This document shows positions 8,699-18,542 of a stretch of DNA of 64,000 nucleotides, one piece after another (position 1 is the first letter of the stretch; each line of letters opens with the position of its first letter). Under the pieces are notes generated by a model. That model made no database searches. It saw only the letters and a program-made list of their open reading frames with translations, and was not told the origin of the DNA. A program made the translations under genes and the position numbers. The stretch comes from an uncultured Bacteroidota bacterium. Lineage in GTDB: Bacteria > Bacteroidota > Bacteroidia > Bacteroidales > P3. Location: assembly GCA_902775135.1 (NCBI GenBank), contig CACYKY010000005.1:124001-188000 (forward strand), written 5' to 3'.

Positions 8699-11600
8699 AT
8701 GAATAATTTAAAAAAGATGAATATAAAAGGATTGATTTTCGGAATGGTCATGTGCTGCGTGGCGAGCACGGGTCTGCGGGCGCAGATGATTATCGACACG
8801 TGGAGCTTCTCCACGGGAGTGGATACGACGCTGTGGTACGACATCAGCGGCGTGGACTCGATGCTTATTGCCCCGGGCAACAAGACGTCGGCCCGGTCGG
8901 CACTGGTGGACATTGGTTTCGACTTCACGCTGGGCGAGACGACCCATAGCCAGTTCTCGACCAATATCAACGGCACTGTGCGTCTGGGCAGCGCCCTCAT
9001 TCCGGCAAGCGGCTACTATTCCCAGCCCCTGGGAACGCAGGGGAACATAGGCATCGGACCCAAAATCGAGCCTTGGGGCTGGCGAGGACGCTTTGACAAC
9101 ACTTGTTATACGCGTAAGGCGTTGCTGGGCAGCGCCGGCAACCGTGTGCTGGTGATAGAGACACGAATGAAGGATTATGGACGTGGCACAAGCGACTCGT
9201 TATATGTGAGTTTCCAGGTGCAGCTGTTCGAGGCCGGTGGGTTGCGTGTAGTCTATGGCGAGGCCGATTCCTGTGTTCTCACCCACACTATTCAGAATGG
9301 TGTGTCGGCAATCGGTCCGGCTCCGGCCAGCAGCGACAAGGACATCGTCTTCTTCGACTTTGCCACCCATGCGGCTGTGCGCTTCAGCACGGTCTGCGGT
9401 CTCACCAACGCTGTCGGCAGCTGGCCCGAAAAAGGCCGCTGGTACGGTCTGGCCTACGACAGCACGCTGTGCCCCTATCCGTCGGGAGTGACCGCCACAG
9501 CCACCAACCCTGCAAATGTCAGCCTGCAGAACCCCGACGGCGGAACGCTTCATGTGGTGATTCCCGCCAGGAGCATCGACACCCTCTGGACGGGAACCAC
9601 CCTCAACCTCGGCGGCGACTTCAACCCCGCCACCACCTACCAGGGCACCGTGCAGACAGTGTGCGGCAGCGACACGAGTCTCCGCGCTCGGAACTTCAGC
9701 TTCACCACGGGCTGCGGGCCTGTGGTGCACCTGCCGTGGGTCTCGGAATTTTCCAACTACAGCCTCGGCTGCTGGGATGCTTCGCAATATAGCTATTATA
9801 ATTACCGATGGGAAGGTTCGAACGGCTATGCGGTAGCCTCGAGCCTGACATCGTCGGGGACCAATACCCATTACGACGAATGGCTGGTGTCGCCGGTGGT
9901 CAACTTGCCCAATGACGACGGGCTGGTGATGAAGTTCAAATACCGTTCGGAGGCGCTGCAAGGCGTGTCGCCCACCATGGATGTCCGCGTGGCACCCTGC
10001 ACGGCTGACGGCGTGGTCGACACGGCCGACTGGACGACGGTGATGACGCTGACCGGTGTGTATTCCAACTATATAGAGCGGCGTATCTTCCTCGACACCT
10101 GGCGTGGCCAGACCGTGAAGGTGGCCTTTGTGCGTACCGGCCTGGGCGGCAACTGCGTATACCTCGACCGTGTGGAACTGCTGCAGGAGCTTGAACCCGT
10201 GTTCACCCTTACGGCACCCACCCATGCCCGTACAGGAGAGAGCGTCACATTGACGGCTCACTGGGTGACTGGCGCCAATACAGGCCTCACATACACCTGG
10301 CACTCCTCGCTGCTTGACACCACATGGGCACCCAGTACCACAGCCACCCTGTCACTCAGTTACCCTTACTCGGGTACCGACACGGTGACCCTCATCGTCA
10401 GCAACGCCTATGGCGCCGACACGCTGACGGCCATCTATCCGGTGGTCGACTGTCCAGCGGTGACCGCCCTGCCGTGGACGGAGACCTTCTTCAGCGGAAG
10501 CATGTGTTGGTTTGTCCCCGTGGGCAGCAACTGGCACGACGGCAAGCCTTACAGCTACTATACACCCTATTACGATGATACCTACCGCGCCTTGGTCTCG
10601 ACCTATGCGGACGACACGCTGGACCACTGGATTATCTCGCCTGCCATCCAGATGCCCTCCGACACAAACGATATCAAGATACTCGAGTGGAACGAAGCCG
10701 CCGAGATAGGCGCCGCCACCCACCAGCCGAACTACAGCGTGCTGGTGAGCACCGACAGCAATTTCTTCGACCTGACGACCTACGACACCCTGCTGACTGT
10801 TGACTCGGGGGTGGTCAGCGCTGGCGGCACCTGGCAAAATTGGGGTCGCCGCACCGTGAGCCTGGCGGCCTACGCAGGACAGACCATCCATGTGGCCTTC
10901 TGCCGTCATCCCTCCTACTATGGCGTCACCGGCGAGGGCGGCGTCTCGACGGAGGCACTTTTAATCGACAACGTCACCGTGCGCAGCGCTTCAGCACCGG
11001 TCATTACACTGACGGCCCCAACACAGGTGGAGAGCTACGACACCGTGATCTTTACGGCCACCCTCGTCGAAGGGCTGCCCTGCAGCTACACCTGGCACAG
11101 CTCGTTGATGAATCAGTGGTCGGTGGCTGGTAGTCAGTGGTCAATGGTGTATACCGTCGGCGGCACCGACACCGTTACGGTCGTCGCCACCAATGCTTAT
11201 GGAAGCGACAGCGCCACGGTGGTGGTGCAGGTGATAGCCTGCACACCCATCACGTTGCCGTGGTTGGAGAACTTCGACGCGTTGATTGGCACGAACTACA
11301 GTACCGAGGGGCCGCTGCCCGACTGCTGGCGCAGCTACTGGAACGGCACCAATGCCGTCTACGCGCCGCATGTCATAGGTACCTACCTGAATCCCATCAG
11401 CAGCTATTTCACGAGCGGTCAGCATGCACTGTTGCTGATGGCCGGCACCACCAGCGGGTGGGACAGCGTGGCCATCGTGGAGAGTCCCGTAGTTGCCACT
11501 CCACTGAACCAGATGATGCTGTCGTTCTATTATCAGCAGGAAAGTTCCTCCCGGGGCATCTTGAGTGTGGGCTATATGCAGGACAGTGTCTTTGTGAGTG

Positions 11601-14266
11601 TGACCGACCTGCCGCAGCAGCAGACGGGAAACACTATTACGGTGAGCCTCGGAGCCTTCCCCGCTGATGTGCACCGCTTCGCCTTGCAGTGGCAGTATGT
11701 CGGCATGTGGTACGGTGTCATCGTCGACAACGTAGAACTTACGGCTTTCGACTCGGTGCCCACCGTGGCCATTGCTACGCCGGAACAGGTAGGCGGTGAC
11801 AGCGTCCTCTTCCACGCCTACCTGACCAACGGTATCAGCGACAGCCTCACCTACAGCTGGCAATCCACCATGGCCGATGCCGGACAGGCCATTCTGACGG
11901 CTGTGGGCGATTCGGCTTATATCGTCTATACCGCCCCTGGTACCGACACCGTCAGCGTCATCGCCACCAACGCCTATGGTGTCGACACGGCATGGGTGTC
12001 GTTCACCTACATAGGCGCGCCCGTGGCAGCTATCAGCGGCCCATCAGCCGTGCAGACCGACGATACCATCACCTATACGTCCCATCTGTCTTCTGGCTCG
12101 ACTACGGGCGTCACCTACAGCTGGCAGTCGACCATGGCCGCCGCTGGGCAGGCCACGATGCTGGTCACAGGTGACACCTTGCGGATGGTCTACCTCGCCG
12201 GAGGTACCGACACATTGACTCTCATCACCACCAACGCCTTTGGTGTCGACACCACCAGGCGCTTCATCACCGTCACCAACTGCCATATCACCACCTTCCC
12301 ATGGACAGAGGGCTTCGAGAACGGTATGAACTCCTGCTGGTACCTGTCTACCATTCCTGGCAGCACAACGACGAATTGGAGTATCAGAGGCGAATACTGG
12401 TATGCCCATAGCGGCAGCCACTATATGTACTCGCCGTTTGCAACGGCGGATGGCGACAATAGCTCTATTGATGCATGGTTCATATTGCCGCCCGTAGAGG
12501 TGCCTGCCAGCAGCAGCCTGTCGCTGAACTTCTACGCCAATTTCCAGGGCAACAGCACAACCCATTCATATCCGCGCCTGACCGTTCTCGTCTCCACCTT
12601 GGGGAACGCCACGAACTATTTCACCGACACCATCTACTCCGAGCAGACCAACACCCTCGACCGTGAATACCTGTTCGGCAGCGCGTCGCTGGCCGCCTAC
12701 GCCGGTCAAACGGTGTGGATTGCCTTCGTGCATGGGAACCGCAACGTGTCGCTCGGCATCGATGACATCAGCATCGACTATTCCGCCGTGCCTGTGGCGG
12801 GCATCAGCGGCCCCACCGAGCAGCTATCGAGCGAGGAAGCCCTCTTCACCGCCCACCTGCTGAACGGCGACACGACAGGCATCACCTACATCTGGCACTC
12901 CACCATGGCCGATGCCGGCTTGGCCACCCTCACCGCCACCGACTCGACGGCGGCTATCGAGTACCACGCCGGTGGCACCGACCATGTGAGCGTCGTCATC
13001 GCCAATGCAGCCGGCAGCGACAGCGTGGCGATGACCTGCAGCGTCACCGACTGCGAGCCCATCACCCAGCTCCCCTACACCGTGCGTCTGAACAGCAGCA
13101 ACAACATCACCTGCTGGCAGAAGGACGGCGGCTGGTATATCGGCGACTATTTCAGCAGCGGCATCACCTGCATGCAGTGCTTGAACTGGGATTTTGACCC
13201 CGTCGACAACTGGCTCGTCATGCGCGAGATAGCTATCCCCGACGACTACACGCAGAGCTACACGCTGCGGTGGCACATGCAGTGCAACCACTCCAAGTAT
13301 CAGGTGATGGTGTCGACCCAGGGCCGCAGCGACCACAGCCTTTTCGACACCCTCTATTACGAGCAGAACGACAGCACTCACTGGACCTCGCGCACCCTGT
13401 CGCTCGACGCCTACCGCGGGCAGAACATCTACATTGCCTTCCGCAACCTCGGCTGGTACAACAGCCCTGCCCACTATGCCGACTACGGCGTCTTCCGCAT
13501 CGACACCATACAGGTCTTGGTCTCTTCCGACCCCCAAACCTACCGCACCCTCACCCTCGACGTGAACGACCCCACGATGGGCAGCGTCAGCGGCGCGGGA
13601 GTGTACCCCGATAGTAGCGTTGTGACCCTCAGCGCCAATTCCTTCGAGGGCTACCACTTCGTGGCGTGGAACGACGGCGACACCCACGCTGTGCGTACCC
13701 TCACGCTGGTCAGCGATACTGCCTTCACAGCCTACTTCGCGGCCGACAGCCTGCCGACACCGCCGCCCGACACCCTCTGGCGCACGGTTGCGGTGACGGC
13801 CAATGTGGATGGAGTCTGCGAGACTTACGGCAGCGGCACCTATGCCGATAGCAGCAGGGTCGAGATGGGCTACACGATGGTGGATACCGTCAACGAGGGT
13901 GGCCGCTGGCAGTTCCTGGGCTGGAGCGATGGAGAAAACGACAACCCACGCACTATCCTCGTCACCTCCGACACCGTCATCGTGGCACTCTTCGAGTGGA
14001 CATCTGACAGCGTCGGAATCAATGAGTTGAGAGATAACAGTTATGAGATAATCGTTTATCCCAACCCGGCCAGTACCGATGTGACCGTCAGCGTCGGCGC
14101 TCCCGCCACCCTCACCGTCCTCGACCTCACTGGTCGCGTCGTCGTCGCCCCTCAGTCACTCAGTTCCTCAGTCACCCTGCCACTTAGCGATTTGCCATCC
14201 GGCACCTACTTCCTCCGAGTCACCACCGAAGAGGGAACGGCTGTCAAGAAGCTGATAGTTAAATAA
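8699..14266 (+). CDS. Very large secreted repeat adhesin with type IX secretion sorting domain
   Basis: The 1855-residue protein is a longer paralogue of the preceding one. A signal peptide covers about residues 1-29 (ATG at 8717 is an equally possible start). The N-terminal module (30-260) is distinct. It is followed by repeating cleaved-adhesin/MAM-like modules ('DEWLVSPVVNLP', 'DHWIISPAIQMP', 'DNWLVMREIAIP') and PKD-like modules ('YTWHSSLLDTTW', 'YSWQSTMADAGQ', 'YIWHSTMADAGL'). Two 'GSVSGAGVYPDSS / WQFLGWSDG' modules come before the C-terminal type A sorting domain ('VYPNPASTDVTVSV' to 'LIVK'). The role is probably surface adhesion or glycan/protein binding. Confidence 0.88.
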   Translation: MNNLKKMNIKGLIFGMVMCCVASTGLRAQMIIDTWSFSTGVDTTLWYDISGVDSMLIAPGNKTSARSALVDIGFDFTLGETTHSQFSTNINGTVRLGSALIPASGYYSQPLGTQGNIGIGPKIEPWGWRGRFDNTCYTRKALLGSAGNRVLVIETRMKDYGRGTSDSLYVSFQVQLFEAGGLRVVYGEADSCVLTHTIQNGVSAIGPAPASSDKDIVFFDFATHAAVRFSTVCGLTNAVGSWPEKGRWYGLAYDSTLCPYPSGVTATATNPANVSLQNPDGGTLHVVIPARSIDTLWTGTTLNLGGDFNPATTYQGTVQTVCGSDTSLRARNFSFTTGCGPVVHLPWVSEFSNYSLGCWDASQYSYYNYRWEGSNGYAVASSLTSSGTNTHYDEWLVSPVVNLPNDDGLVMKFKYRSEALQGVSPTMDVRVAPCTADGVVDTADWTTVMTLTGVYSNYIERRIFLDTWRGQTVKVAFVRTGLGGNCVYLDRVELLQELEPVFTLTAPTHARTGESVTLTAHWVTGANTGLTYTWHSSLLDTTWAPSTTATLSLSYPYSGTDTVTLIVSNAYGADTLTAIYPVVDCPAVTALPWTETFFSGSMCWFVPVGSNWHDGKPYSYYTPYYDDTYRALVSTYADDTLDHWIISPAIQMPSDTNDIKILEWNEAAEIGAATHQPNYSVLVSTDSNFFDLTTYDTLLTVDSGVVSAGGTWQNWGRRTVSLAAYAGQTIHVAFCRHPSYYGVTGEGGVSTEALLIDNVTVRSASAPVITLTAPTQVESYDTVIFTATLVEGLPCSYTWHSSLMNQWSVAGSQWSMVYTVGGTDTVTVVATNAYGSDSATVVVQVIACTPITLPWLENFDALIGTNYSTEGPLPDCWRSYWNGTNAVYAPHVIGTYLNPISSYFTSGQHALLLMAGTTSGWDSVAIVESPVVATPLNQMMLSFYYQQESSSRGILSVGYMQDSVFVSVTDLPQQQTGNTITVSLGAFPADVHRFALQWQYVGMWYGVIVDNVELTAFDSVPTVAIATPEQVGGDSVLFHAYLTNGISDSLTYSWQSTMADAGQAILTAVGDSAYIVYTAPGTDTVSVIATNAYGVDTAWVSFTYIGAPVAAISGPSAVQTDDTITYTSHLSSGSTTGVTYSWQSTMAAAGQATMLVTGDTLRMVYLAGGTDTLTLITTNAFGVDTTRRFITVTNCHITTFPWTEGFENGMNSCWYLSTIPGSTTTNWSIRGEYWYAHSGSHYMYSPFATADGDNSSIDAWFILPPVEVPASSSLSLNFYANFQGNSTTHSYPRLTVLVSTLGNATNYFTDTIYSEQTNTLDREYLFGSASLAAYAGQTVWIAFVHGNRNVSLGIDDISIDYSAVPVAGISGPTEQLSSEEALFTAHLLNGDTTGITYIWHSTMADAGLATLTATDSTAAIEYHAGGTDHVSVVIANAAGSDSVAMTCSVTDCEPITQLPYTVRLNSSNNITCWQKDGGWYIGDYFSSGITCMQCLNWDFDPVDNWLVMREIAIPDDYTQSYTLRWHMQCNHSKYQVMVSTQGRSDHSLFDTLYYEQNDSTHWTSRTLSLDAYRGQNIYIAFRNLGWYNSPAHYADYGVFRIDTIQVLVSSDPQTYRTLTLDVNDPTMGSVSGAGVYPDSSVVTLSANSFEGYHFVAWNDGDTHAVRTLTLVSDTAFTAYFAADSLPTPPPDTLWRTVAVTANVDGVCETYGSGTYADSSRVEMGYTMVDTVNEGGRWQFLGWSDGENDNPRTILVTSDTVIVALFEWTSDSVGINELRDNSYEIIVYPNPASTDVTVSVGAPATLTVLDLTGRVVVAPQSLSSSVTLPLSDLPSGTYFLRVTTEEGTAVKKLIVK

Positions 14267-14278
14267 AATGCAAGAATA

Positions 14279-14758
14279 ATGACTGTCTTGGCGACATACA
14301 AGGCACACGTAACCCCGAAGTACGACACCGTTCTGCCTTTCCGCATGGTCGTGGCGTGCATCTGCGCGTTGGTGTTTGTCGCAGGATCGGTGGTGGTGAC
14401 ATATTTCAACTATCGAATCGAGGTACTTATGCTTTACCTCTCATCGCTGTGCTTCATTATCGGTGCGGTCGTGTATATCGACACATACATGAAGTGGCAT
14501 TGCGCGGAGGAGACCGTATCGGTGCAGCACGAGATGCTTGTCATCGAGCGCCGCAAATGCCTCTTTGGCCGGAGGAAAGAGATTCCTCTGTCGGCCATCC
14601 GGAAAGTGGAGACCTACTACGACAGCTCGGGACATAGACCGGAGACCTTGCGCGTGGTCTATTCCAACACCGCCTACCGCTTCGGCATCTGTCTCTCCGA
14701 CGCTCGCCGCGATGCCCTGGGAAGAAAGGTTATGGAGCTGGCGCAGCGCTATGTGTGA
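14279..14758 (+). CDS. Two-TM membrane protein with PH-like domain
   Basis: The 159-residue protein has two membrane segments (about 22-42 and 48-66). A soluble part follows, in which 'VSVQHEMLVIERRKCLFGRRKEIPLSAIRKVE' resembles a bacterial PH-like domain. It starts 12 nt after the adhesin stop and may be cotranscribed. No enzymatic residues are seen. Confidence 0.55.
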   Translation: MTVLATYKAHVTPKYDTVLPFRMVVACICALVFVAGSVVVTYFNYRIEVLMLYLSSLCFIIGAVVYIDTYMKWHCAEETVSVQHEMLVIERRKCLFGRRKEIPLSAIRKVETYYDSSGHRPETLRVVYSNTAYRFGICLSDARRDALGRKVMELAQRYV

Positions 14759-14802
14759 TTTCTTTTGGCAAATTGTTAGATGAAAAATAATAGAAAAACA
14801 AG

Positions 14803-15546
14803 ATGAAAAAGTCGATGATTGTGTGTATGATGGTGTTCGTGACGGCGTGCGGGCATCGGGATGGAAGCATGTCGGTGGATGCGGATGCCCCTGTCACGGC
14901 GCAGGAAGCCTGCGCGACGGATACCCTTTGGGCCGACGACAGTCTGTGGTGCGACATACAGTGTCCTTTCGTCGAGAACGGCCGGCAGGTGCTTTACCGT
15001 CACACCACGTTCTACGACGGCGACACGCAGGTGATGGACTATGTCTACATTCCCCGTGGCAGCGACGAGCATGCCCGAAGGGTGAAGGAACTCTTCGGCG
15101 ATACCGGACGGGAACCCTATGCCGACGACCTCTTAGACAGTTATGGCTTGCCGTGTACACACGTGGACCTTGGCGACCTTCCGCGCGACTGGTTCGTGGT
15201 GATGCGCTACAGGGGCACGCCTGTCTTCACGGCCGACTATCCTTATTACCTGCATTTCACCGACAGCACGCTGGTGCATCACGGAATGGAAGACTGGGTA
15301 GACCATTTGTGCGGTGTGGAGAAACTGCCCGACGGAGGGTATGCCCTCAAGCTTGAACGCTTCGACTTTGAGCAGGACCGTGTCGTGTCCTGCATCGATA
15401 CCCTGTCGCCTCTCGGAAAGGACCATTGCGTTCATTTCGCAGGGTGGCTGCTCACCACACGTGAGCACCTGAAGGACTTCGACCTGATCGACGTGGACAA
15501 CTGGATAGAACTCGTCGACCCCCTGGCTGGCGATTACCGTATCTGA
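14803..15546 (+). CDS. Putative lipoprotein of unknown function
   Basis: The 247-residue protein starts with a short hydrophobic leader and a lipobox ('VFVTAC', Cys at about 16). The mature part is acidic and mixed alpha/beta, rich in Trp and Tyr. I recognise no family. It lies 44 nt downstream of the PH-like gene in the same direction and converges on the beta-barrel gene. Confidence 0.6.
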   Translation: MKKSMIVCMMVFVTACGHRDGSMSVDADAPVTAQEACATDTLWADDSLWCDIQCPFVENGRQVLYRHTTFYDGDTQVMDYVYIPRGSDEHARRVKELFGDTGREPYADDLLDSYGLPCTHVDLGDLPRDWFVVMRYRGTPVFTADYPYYLHFTDSTLVHHGMEDWVDHLCGVEKLPDGGYALKLERFDFEQDRVVSCIDTLSPLGKDHCVHFAGWLLTTREHLKDFDLIDVDNWIELVDPLAGDYRI

Positions 15547-15563
15547 ACATCGGCGTCCCGCGT

Positions 15564-16262
15564 TTACCATTCCTCCCCGTACCACGCCATCTGTAGGGGC
15601 TCCTTGCGGTCGATGACTTCGGCGGGCATGTTCAGTTTCTTCACTTTGGGGCGGAAGCCGAAGCCTATGCCGCCACCGACGTGGGCCGAATTGGCGTTGC
15701 CGCGCGTCTGCGGCTGGAGTCCAGCCGGCAGGTTGAGCACCTCGGAGAGACCGTTGATGCCACCCACGCCGGCGTTGAGGGAAAAGTAGAAACTCTCGCC
15801 CACATAGTAGCGCAGGCCCACATCGAGGCTCCCGCTGAAACCGTAGCGGTTCAAGCTCTGTTCTTGTCCGCCATAGGCAAAGGTGTTGTGCAGGATGGCC
15901 ATGCCGAGGGTGGCACCGAACCGCAGCTCGAGGTTATCGGTGAGCATGGCCGAATGACGGATGACCAGCGAGAGGTTGTGGATGACGGCCTGTTCGTCGA
16001 AGGCGAAGTTGGAGGTGAGGAGGTTCGTGTTCTCGTAGCGTAGGCCGTAGTAAGCATGCTCCCCGTGCCGCAGGCCGAGGTTGCAGGCCGAGGTGAGGCC
16101 TGTGTACCCCTCGGTGTTGTCCTGCAGGGCCGAGAGGGCAGGATAGTTGAAATAGTGGGTGACGTTGAATCCCACCTCGCTCTCGAGGTGCCACTTGCGC
16201 TCCTGCGCGTGGAGCATCGTTGCGGTCGCCAGCACGGCGACAATAAATGCGATACGTTTCAT
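15564..16262 (-). CDS. Outer membrane beta-barrel protein
   Basis: The 232-residue protein has a signal peptide (about 1-19, cleaved after 'MLHAQ'). Alternating amphipathic strands follow ('GLTSACNLGLRHGEHAYYGLRYE', 'NLELRFGATLGMAIL', 'GSLDVGLRYYVGESFYFSLNAGVGG'), as in small 8-10-stranded outer membrane barrels. Ligand and role are unknown. It is transcribed toward the lipoprotein gene, with 17 nt between the stops. Confidence 0.65.
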   Translation of the reverse strand: MKRIAFIVAVLATATMLHAQERKWHLESEVGFNVTHYFNYPALSALQDNTEGYTGLTSACNLGLRHGEHAYYGLRYENTNLLTSNFAFDEQAVIHNLSLVIRHSAMLTDNLELRFGATLGMAILHNTFAYGGQEQSLNRYGFSGSLDVGLRYYVGESFYFSLNAGVGGINGLSEVLNLPAGLQPQTRGNANSAHVGGGIGFGFRPKVKKLNMPAEVIDRKEPLQMAWYGEEW

Positions 16263-16336
16263 AGACGTTATTATTGTTTTTCTCTGCCTGTATGACGCAC
16301 AACATGACGGAATCTTACACTCGGAGGAAGAATTTT

Positions 16337-16367
16337 TTTGCCATTCAATAAAATGTTCGTATCTTTG
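16337..16367 (+). promoter_or_regulatory. Bacteroidota-type promoter for purM
   Basis: The -33 box TTTG (16337-16340) and the -7 box TATCTTTG (16360-16367) are 19 nt apart, matching the Bacteroidota primary sigma-factor consensus. The leader before the ATG at 16462 is about 90 nt and contains several copies of 'ttataggttatgg'. Confidence 0.8.
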
Positions 16368-16461
16368 CAGCCGTATTATAGGTTATGGGTTATGGATTAT
16401 AGGTTATGGATTAAGGAGTTCGGTTTTTTCAATTTTCAATTTCTAATTTTCAATTTCAGAA

Positions 16462-17634
16462 ATGGACAAATACAATCAGCGCGGAGTTTCCGCATCTAAA
16501 GAGGACGTTCACAACGCCATCAAGAATATCGACAAGGGTCTCTACCCCAATGCTTTCTGCAAGATTATTCCCGACCTGCTGGGCGGCGACAAGGACTATT
16601 GCAACATCATGCACGCCGACGGCGCGGGCACCAAATCGAGTCTCGCCTACATGTATTGGAAGGAGACCGGCGACCTCTCCGTGTGGAAAGGCATTGCCAT
16701 CGACGCCATCGTGATGAATACCGACGACCTGCTCTGCGTGGGCGCCCTCGATCACATTCTGCTCAGCTCCACCATCGGTCGCAACAAGCAGCTGGTGCCC
16801 GGCGAGGTTATCTCGGCAGTCATCAACGGCACCGAGGAGTTCTGCCAGACCATGCGCGACATGGGCATCGACATCGTCCTCACCGGCGGCGAGACGGCCG
16901 ACGTGGGCGACCTGGTGCGCACCATCATCGTGGACAGCACCGTGACGGCCCGCATGCGCCGTGCCGACGTCATCGACAATGCCAACATCAAGGCCGGCAA
17001 CGTCATCGTGGCCCTCGCCAGCTACGGCCAGGCCACCTACGAGACCTCCTACAACGGCGGCATGGGCAGCAACGGCCTTACCTCGGCCCGCCACGATGTC
17101 TTCTCGCACATCTACGCCGAGAAATACCCCATGTGCTACGACCACAACCTCCCGCAGGAGGTGGTCTTCTGTGGCAGCAAACTCCTGACCGACCCCACCG
17201 AGGTGCCGGGTGTGGATGCCGGCCACATGGTGCTCTCGCCAACGAGAACCTACGCCCCGATTATCCGCAAGGTGCTGGACGAATACCGCCCCAAGATCGA
17301 TGGCATGATCCACTGCTCCGGCGGCGCACAGACCAAGGTGCTCCACTTCATCGGCGGCCGCGGGCTGCATGTGGTCAAGGACAACCTCTTCCCCGTGCCA
17401 CCGCTCTTCAAGATGATTCATGATGAGAGCCACACCGACTGGCAGGAGATGTACAAGGTCTTCAACATGGGACACCGCATGGAACTCTACACCGACGAGC
17501 AGACGGCCCGCGGCATCATCGACATTGCCAAGAGCTTCAACGTCGACGCCCGCATCATCGGCCGTGTCGAAGCCGCCCCGAAGGCACAGGTGACGGTAGT
17601 CTCTGAAAACGGAAAATACGAATACTATGGCTGA
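16462..17634 (+). CDS. purM: Phosphoribosylformylglycinamidine cyclo-ligase (AIR synthase)
   Basis: The 390-residue protein matches the PurM family: it makes 5-aminoimidazole ribonucleotide from FGAM with ATP in de novo purine synthesis. Visible signatures are 'YNQRGVSASKEDV' at the N terminus, the nucleotide/metal loop 'MHADGAGTKSSLAYMYW', 'MNTDDLLCVGA', 'GGETADVGDLVR' and the C-terminal AIRS domain with 'HCSGGAQTKVLHF' and 'VFNMGHRMELY'. It is longer than the classical E. coli enzyme, like the Bacteroidota form. The downstream Bax-1 family gene overlaps its 3' end by 8 nt. Confidence 0.88.
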   Translation: MDKYNQRGVSASKEDVHNAIKNIDKGLYPNAFCKIIPDLLGGDKDYCNIMHADGAGTKSSLAYMYWKETGDLSVWKGIAIDAIVMNTDDLLCVGALDHILLSSTIGRNKQLVPGEVISAVINGTEEFCQTMRDMGIDIVLTGGETADVGDLVRTIIVDSTVTARMRRADVIDNANIKAGNVIVALASYGQATYETSYNGGMGSNGLTSARHDVFSHIYAEKYPMCYDHNLPQEVVFCGSKLLTDPTEVPGVDAGHMVLSPTRTYAPIIRKVLDEYRPKIDGMIHCSGGAQTKVLHFIGGRGLHVVKDNLFPVPPLFKMIHDESHTDWQEMYKVFNMGHRMELYTDEQTARGIIDIAKSFNVDARIIGRVEAAPKAQVTVVSENGKYEYYG

Positions 17635-18325
17635 AGCAACATTTGTCGACAGTTTCAACAACCGCAAGCAGGCTCGCCTGACATCTGGTGAGGCCGACCG
17701 CCTCTCCTCGCGCAGCTACAACCTGGCCCTCACGGGGTTGTTGGCCTACGGGCTGCTGCTGAACGCCGTGATGGTCTATTATTTCGCCGAGCCGCTGAGA
17801 CAGATGCTGATAGGTGTAAGCTCGTGGGTGCTGCTGCTGGGCTATTTAGTGCCTACGCTGATAGGTGTGTTGATGGCGGCCAAGTCTACCAACCCGATGG
17901 TCAGCTTCATCGGCTATAACCTTGTGGTGCTGCCCATTGGCGTGTTGCTATCGCTTCTGTTGTTGGGTTTTCCGGTGGGGATTGTGGTGAAGGCTATGGC
18001 GCTCACCGGTATGGTCACTGCCACGATGATGCTGCTGGCCATTATCCGCCCGCAGTTCTTCCTCGGGCTGGGACGCACGCTCTTCCTGACCTTGATTATA
18101 GGTATTGTGGCCGAGGTGGTGGCCACTTGGCTGCTGGGCTACCGGGGTGAGATTTTCGACTGGGTGTTCGTCATCCTCTTCTCCGGCTACATCGGCTACG
18201 ACGTCGCCAAGTCGCAGGCCTATCCCAAGACCCTCGACAACGCTGTCGATTCCGCCCTGGATATCTATCTCGACATCATCAACCTCTTCATCCGCCTCCT
18301 CAGTATCCTCGGCCGCAGGGAGTAG
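17627..18325 (+). CDS. Bax inhibitor-1 (YccA/YbhL-type) membrane protein
   Basis: The 232-residue protein has seven hydrophobic segments. The C-terminal signature 'VILFSGYIGYDVAKSQAYPKT..NAVDSALDIYLDIINLFIRLL' is typical of the UPF0005 / Bax inhibitor-1 family, including the conserved Asp. Members are inner-membrane proteins with proposed calcium leak or protease-modulating roles. It overlaps purM by 8 nt, so the two are translationally coupled. Confidence 0.85.
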   Translation: MAEATFVDSFNNRKQARLTSGEADRLSSRSYNLALTGLLAYGLLLNAVMVYYFAEPLRQMLIGVSSWVLLLGYLVPTLIGVLMAAKSTNPMVSFIGYNLVVLPIGVLLSLLLLGFPVGIVVKAMALTGMVTATMMLLAIIRPQFFLGLGRTLFLTLIIGIVAEVVATWLLGYRGEIFDWVFVILFSGYIGYDVAKSQAYPKTLDNAVDSALDIYLDIINLFIRLLSILGRRE

Positions 18326-18345
18326 GCGCGGTGAAAATTTTTTTT

Positions 18346-18382
18346 CGAGGTGACACAATAAAAAAAACAAGGCCTCGTTTTT
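18346..18382 (+). terminator. Possible terminator before tRNA-Gly
   Basis: CGAGG (18346-18350) can pair with CCTCG (18373-18377), followed by a short T run. The loop is long and A-rich, so this is a weak candidate terminator for the purM operon. Confidence 0.35.
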
Positions 18383-18394
18383 AATGGGTCATTT

Positions 18395-18467
18395 GCGACA
18401 ATAGCTCAGTTGGTAGAGCGGCGGCTTCCCAAGCCGCAGGTCGCGGGTTCGAGTCCCGTTTGTCGCT
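18395..18467 (+). tRNA. tRNA-Gly (anticodon CCC)
   Basis: A complete 73-nt cloverleaf without encoded CCA. The acceptor stem is GCGACAA/TTGTCGC with discriminator T. The D arm is 'GCTCAGTTGGTAGAGC'. The anticodon stem GCGGC/GCCGC encloses loop TTCCCAA with anticodon CCC. The T arm contains 'GTTCGAGTC'. The prophage integrase lies immediately downstream, and the T-arm sequence is repeated at the far prophage end, so this gene is the insertion target and its sequence remains intact. Confidence 0.93.
18441..18453 (+). other. attL core candidate inside tRNA-Gly
   Basis: The 13 bases 'tcgcgggttcgag' recur at 60160-60172. After the 13-mer the tRNA continues with eight bases (tcccgttt) and then 'gtcgctc'. 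The right copy lacks the eight bases and goes straight to 'gtcgctc'. So 20 of 28 tRNA bases are shared around an 8-nt deletion. Confidence 0.7.
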
Positions 18468-18512
18468 CAAATGTTGATAATAAGTCAATTAAGAGTGATT
18501 TTATAAAAATGG

Positions 18513-18534
18513 GTGTGACAGATATGTGTCACAC
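18513..18534. promoter_or_regulatory. Inverted repeat upstream of integrase
   Basis: GTGTGACA (18513-18520) and TGTCACAC (18527-18534) form a perfect 8-bp palindrome with a 6-nt spacer. It ends 8 nt before the first possible integrase ATG. It is a good candidate for an operator, an integrase arm or directionality-factor site. Confidence 0.5.
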
Positions 18535-18542
18535 GAAATAAA

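Noticed and set aside
16456..17667. Minus-strand ORF of 403 codons
   Set aside because: It is the complement of purM, which has clear family signatures.
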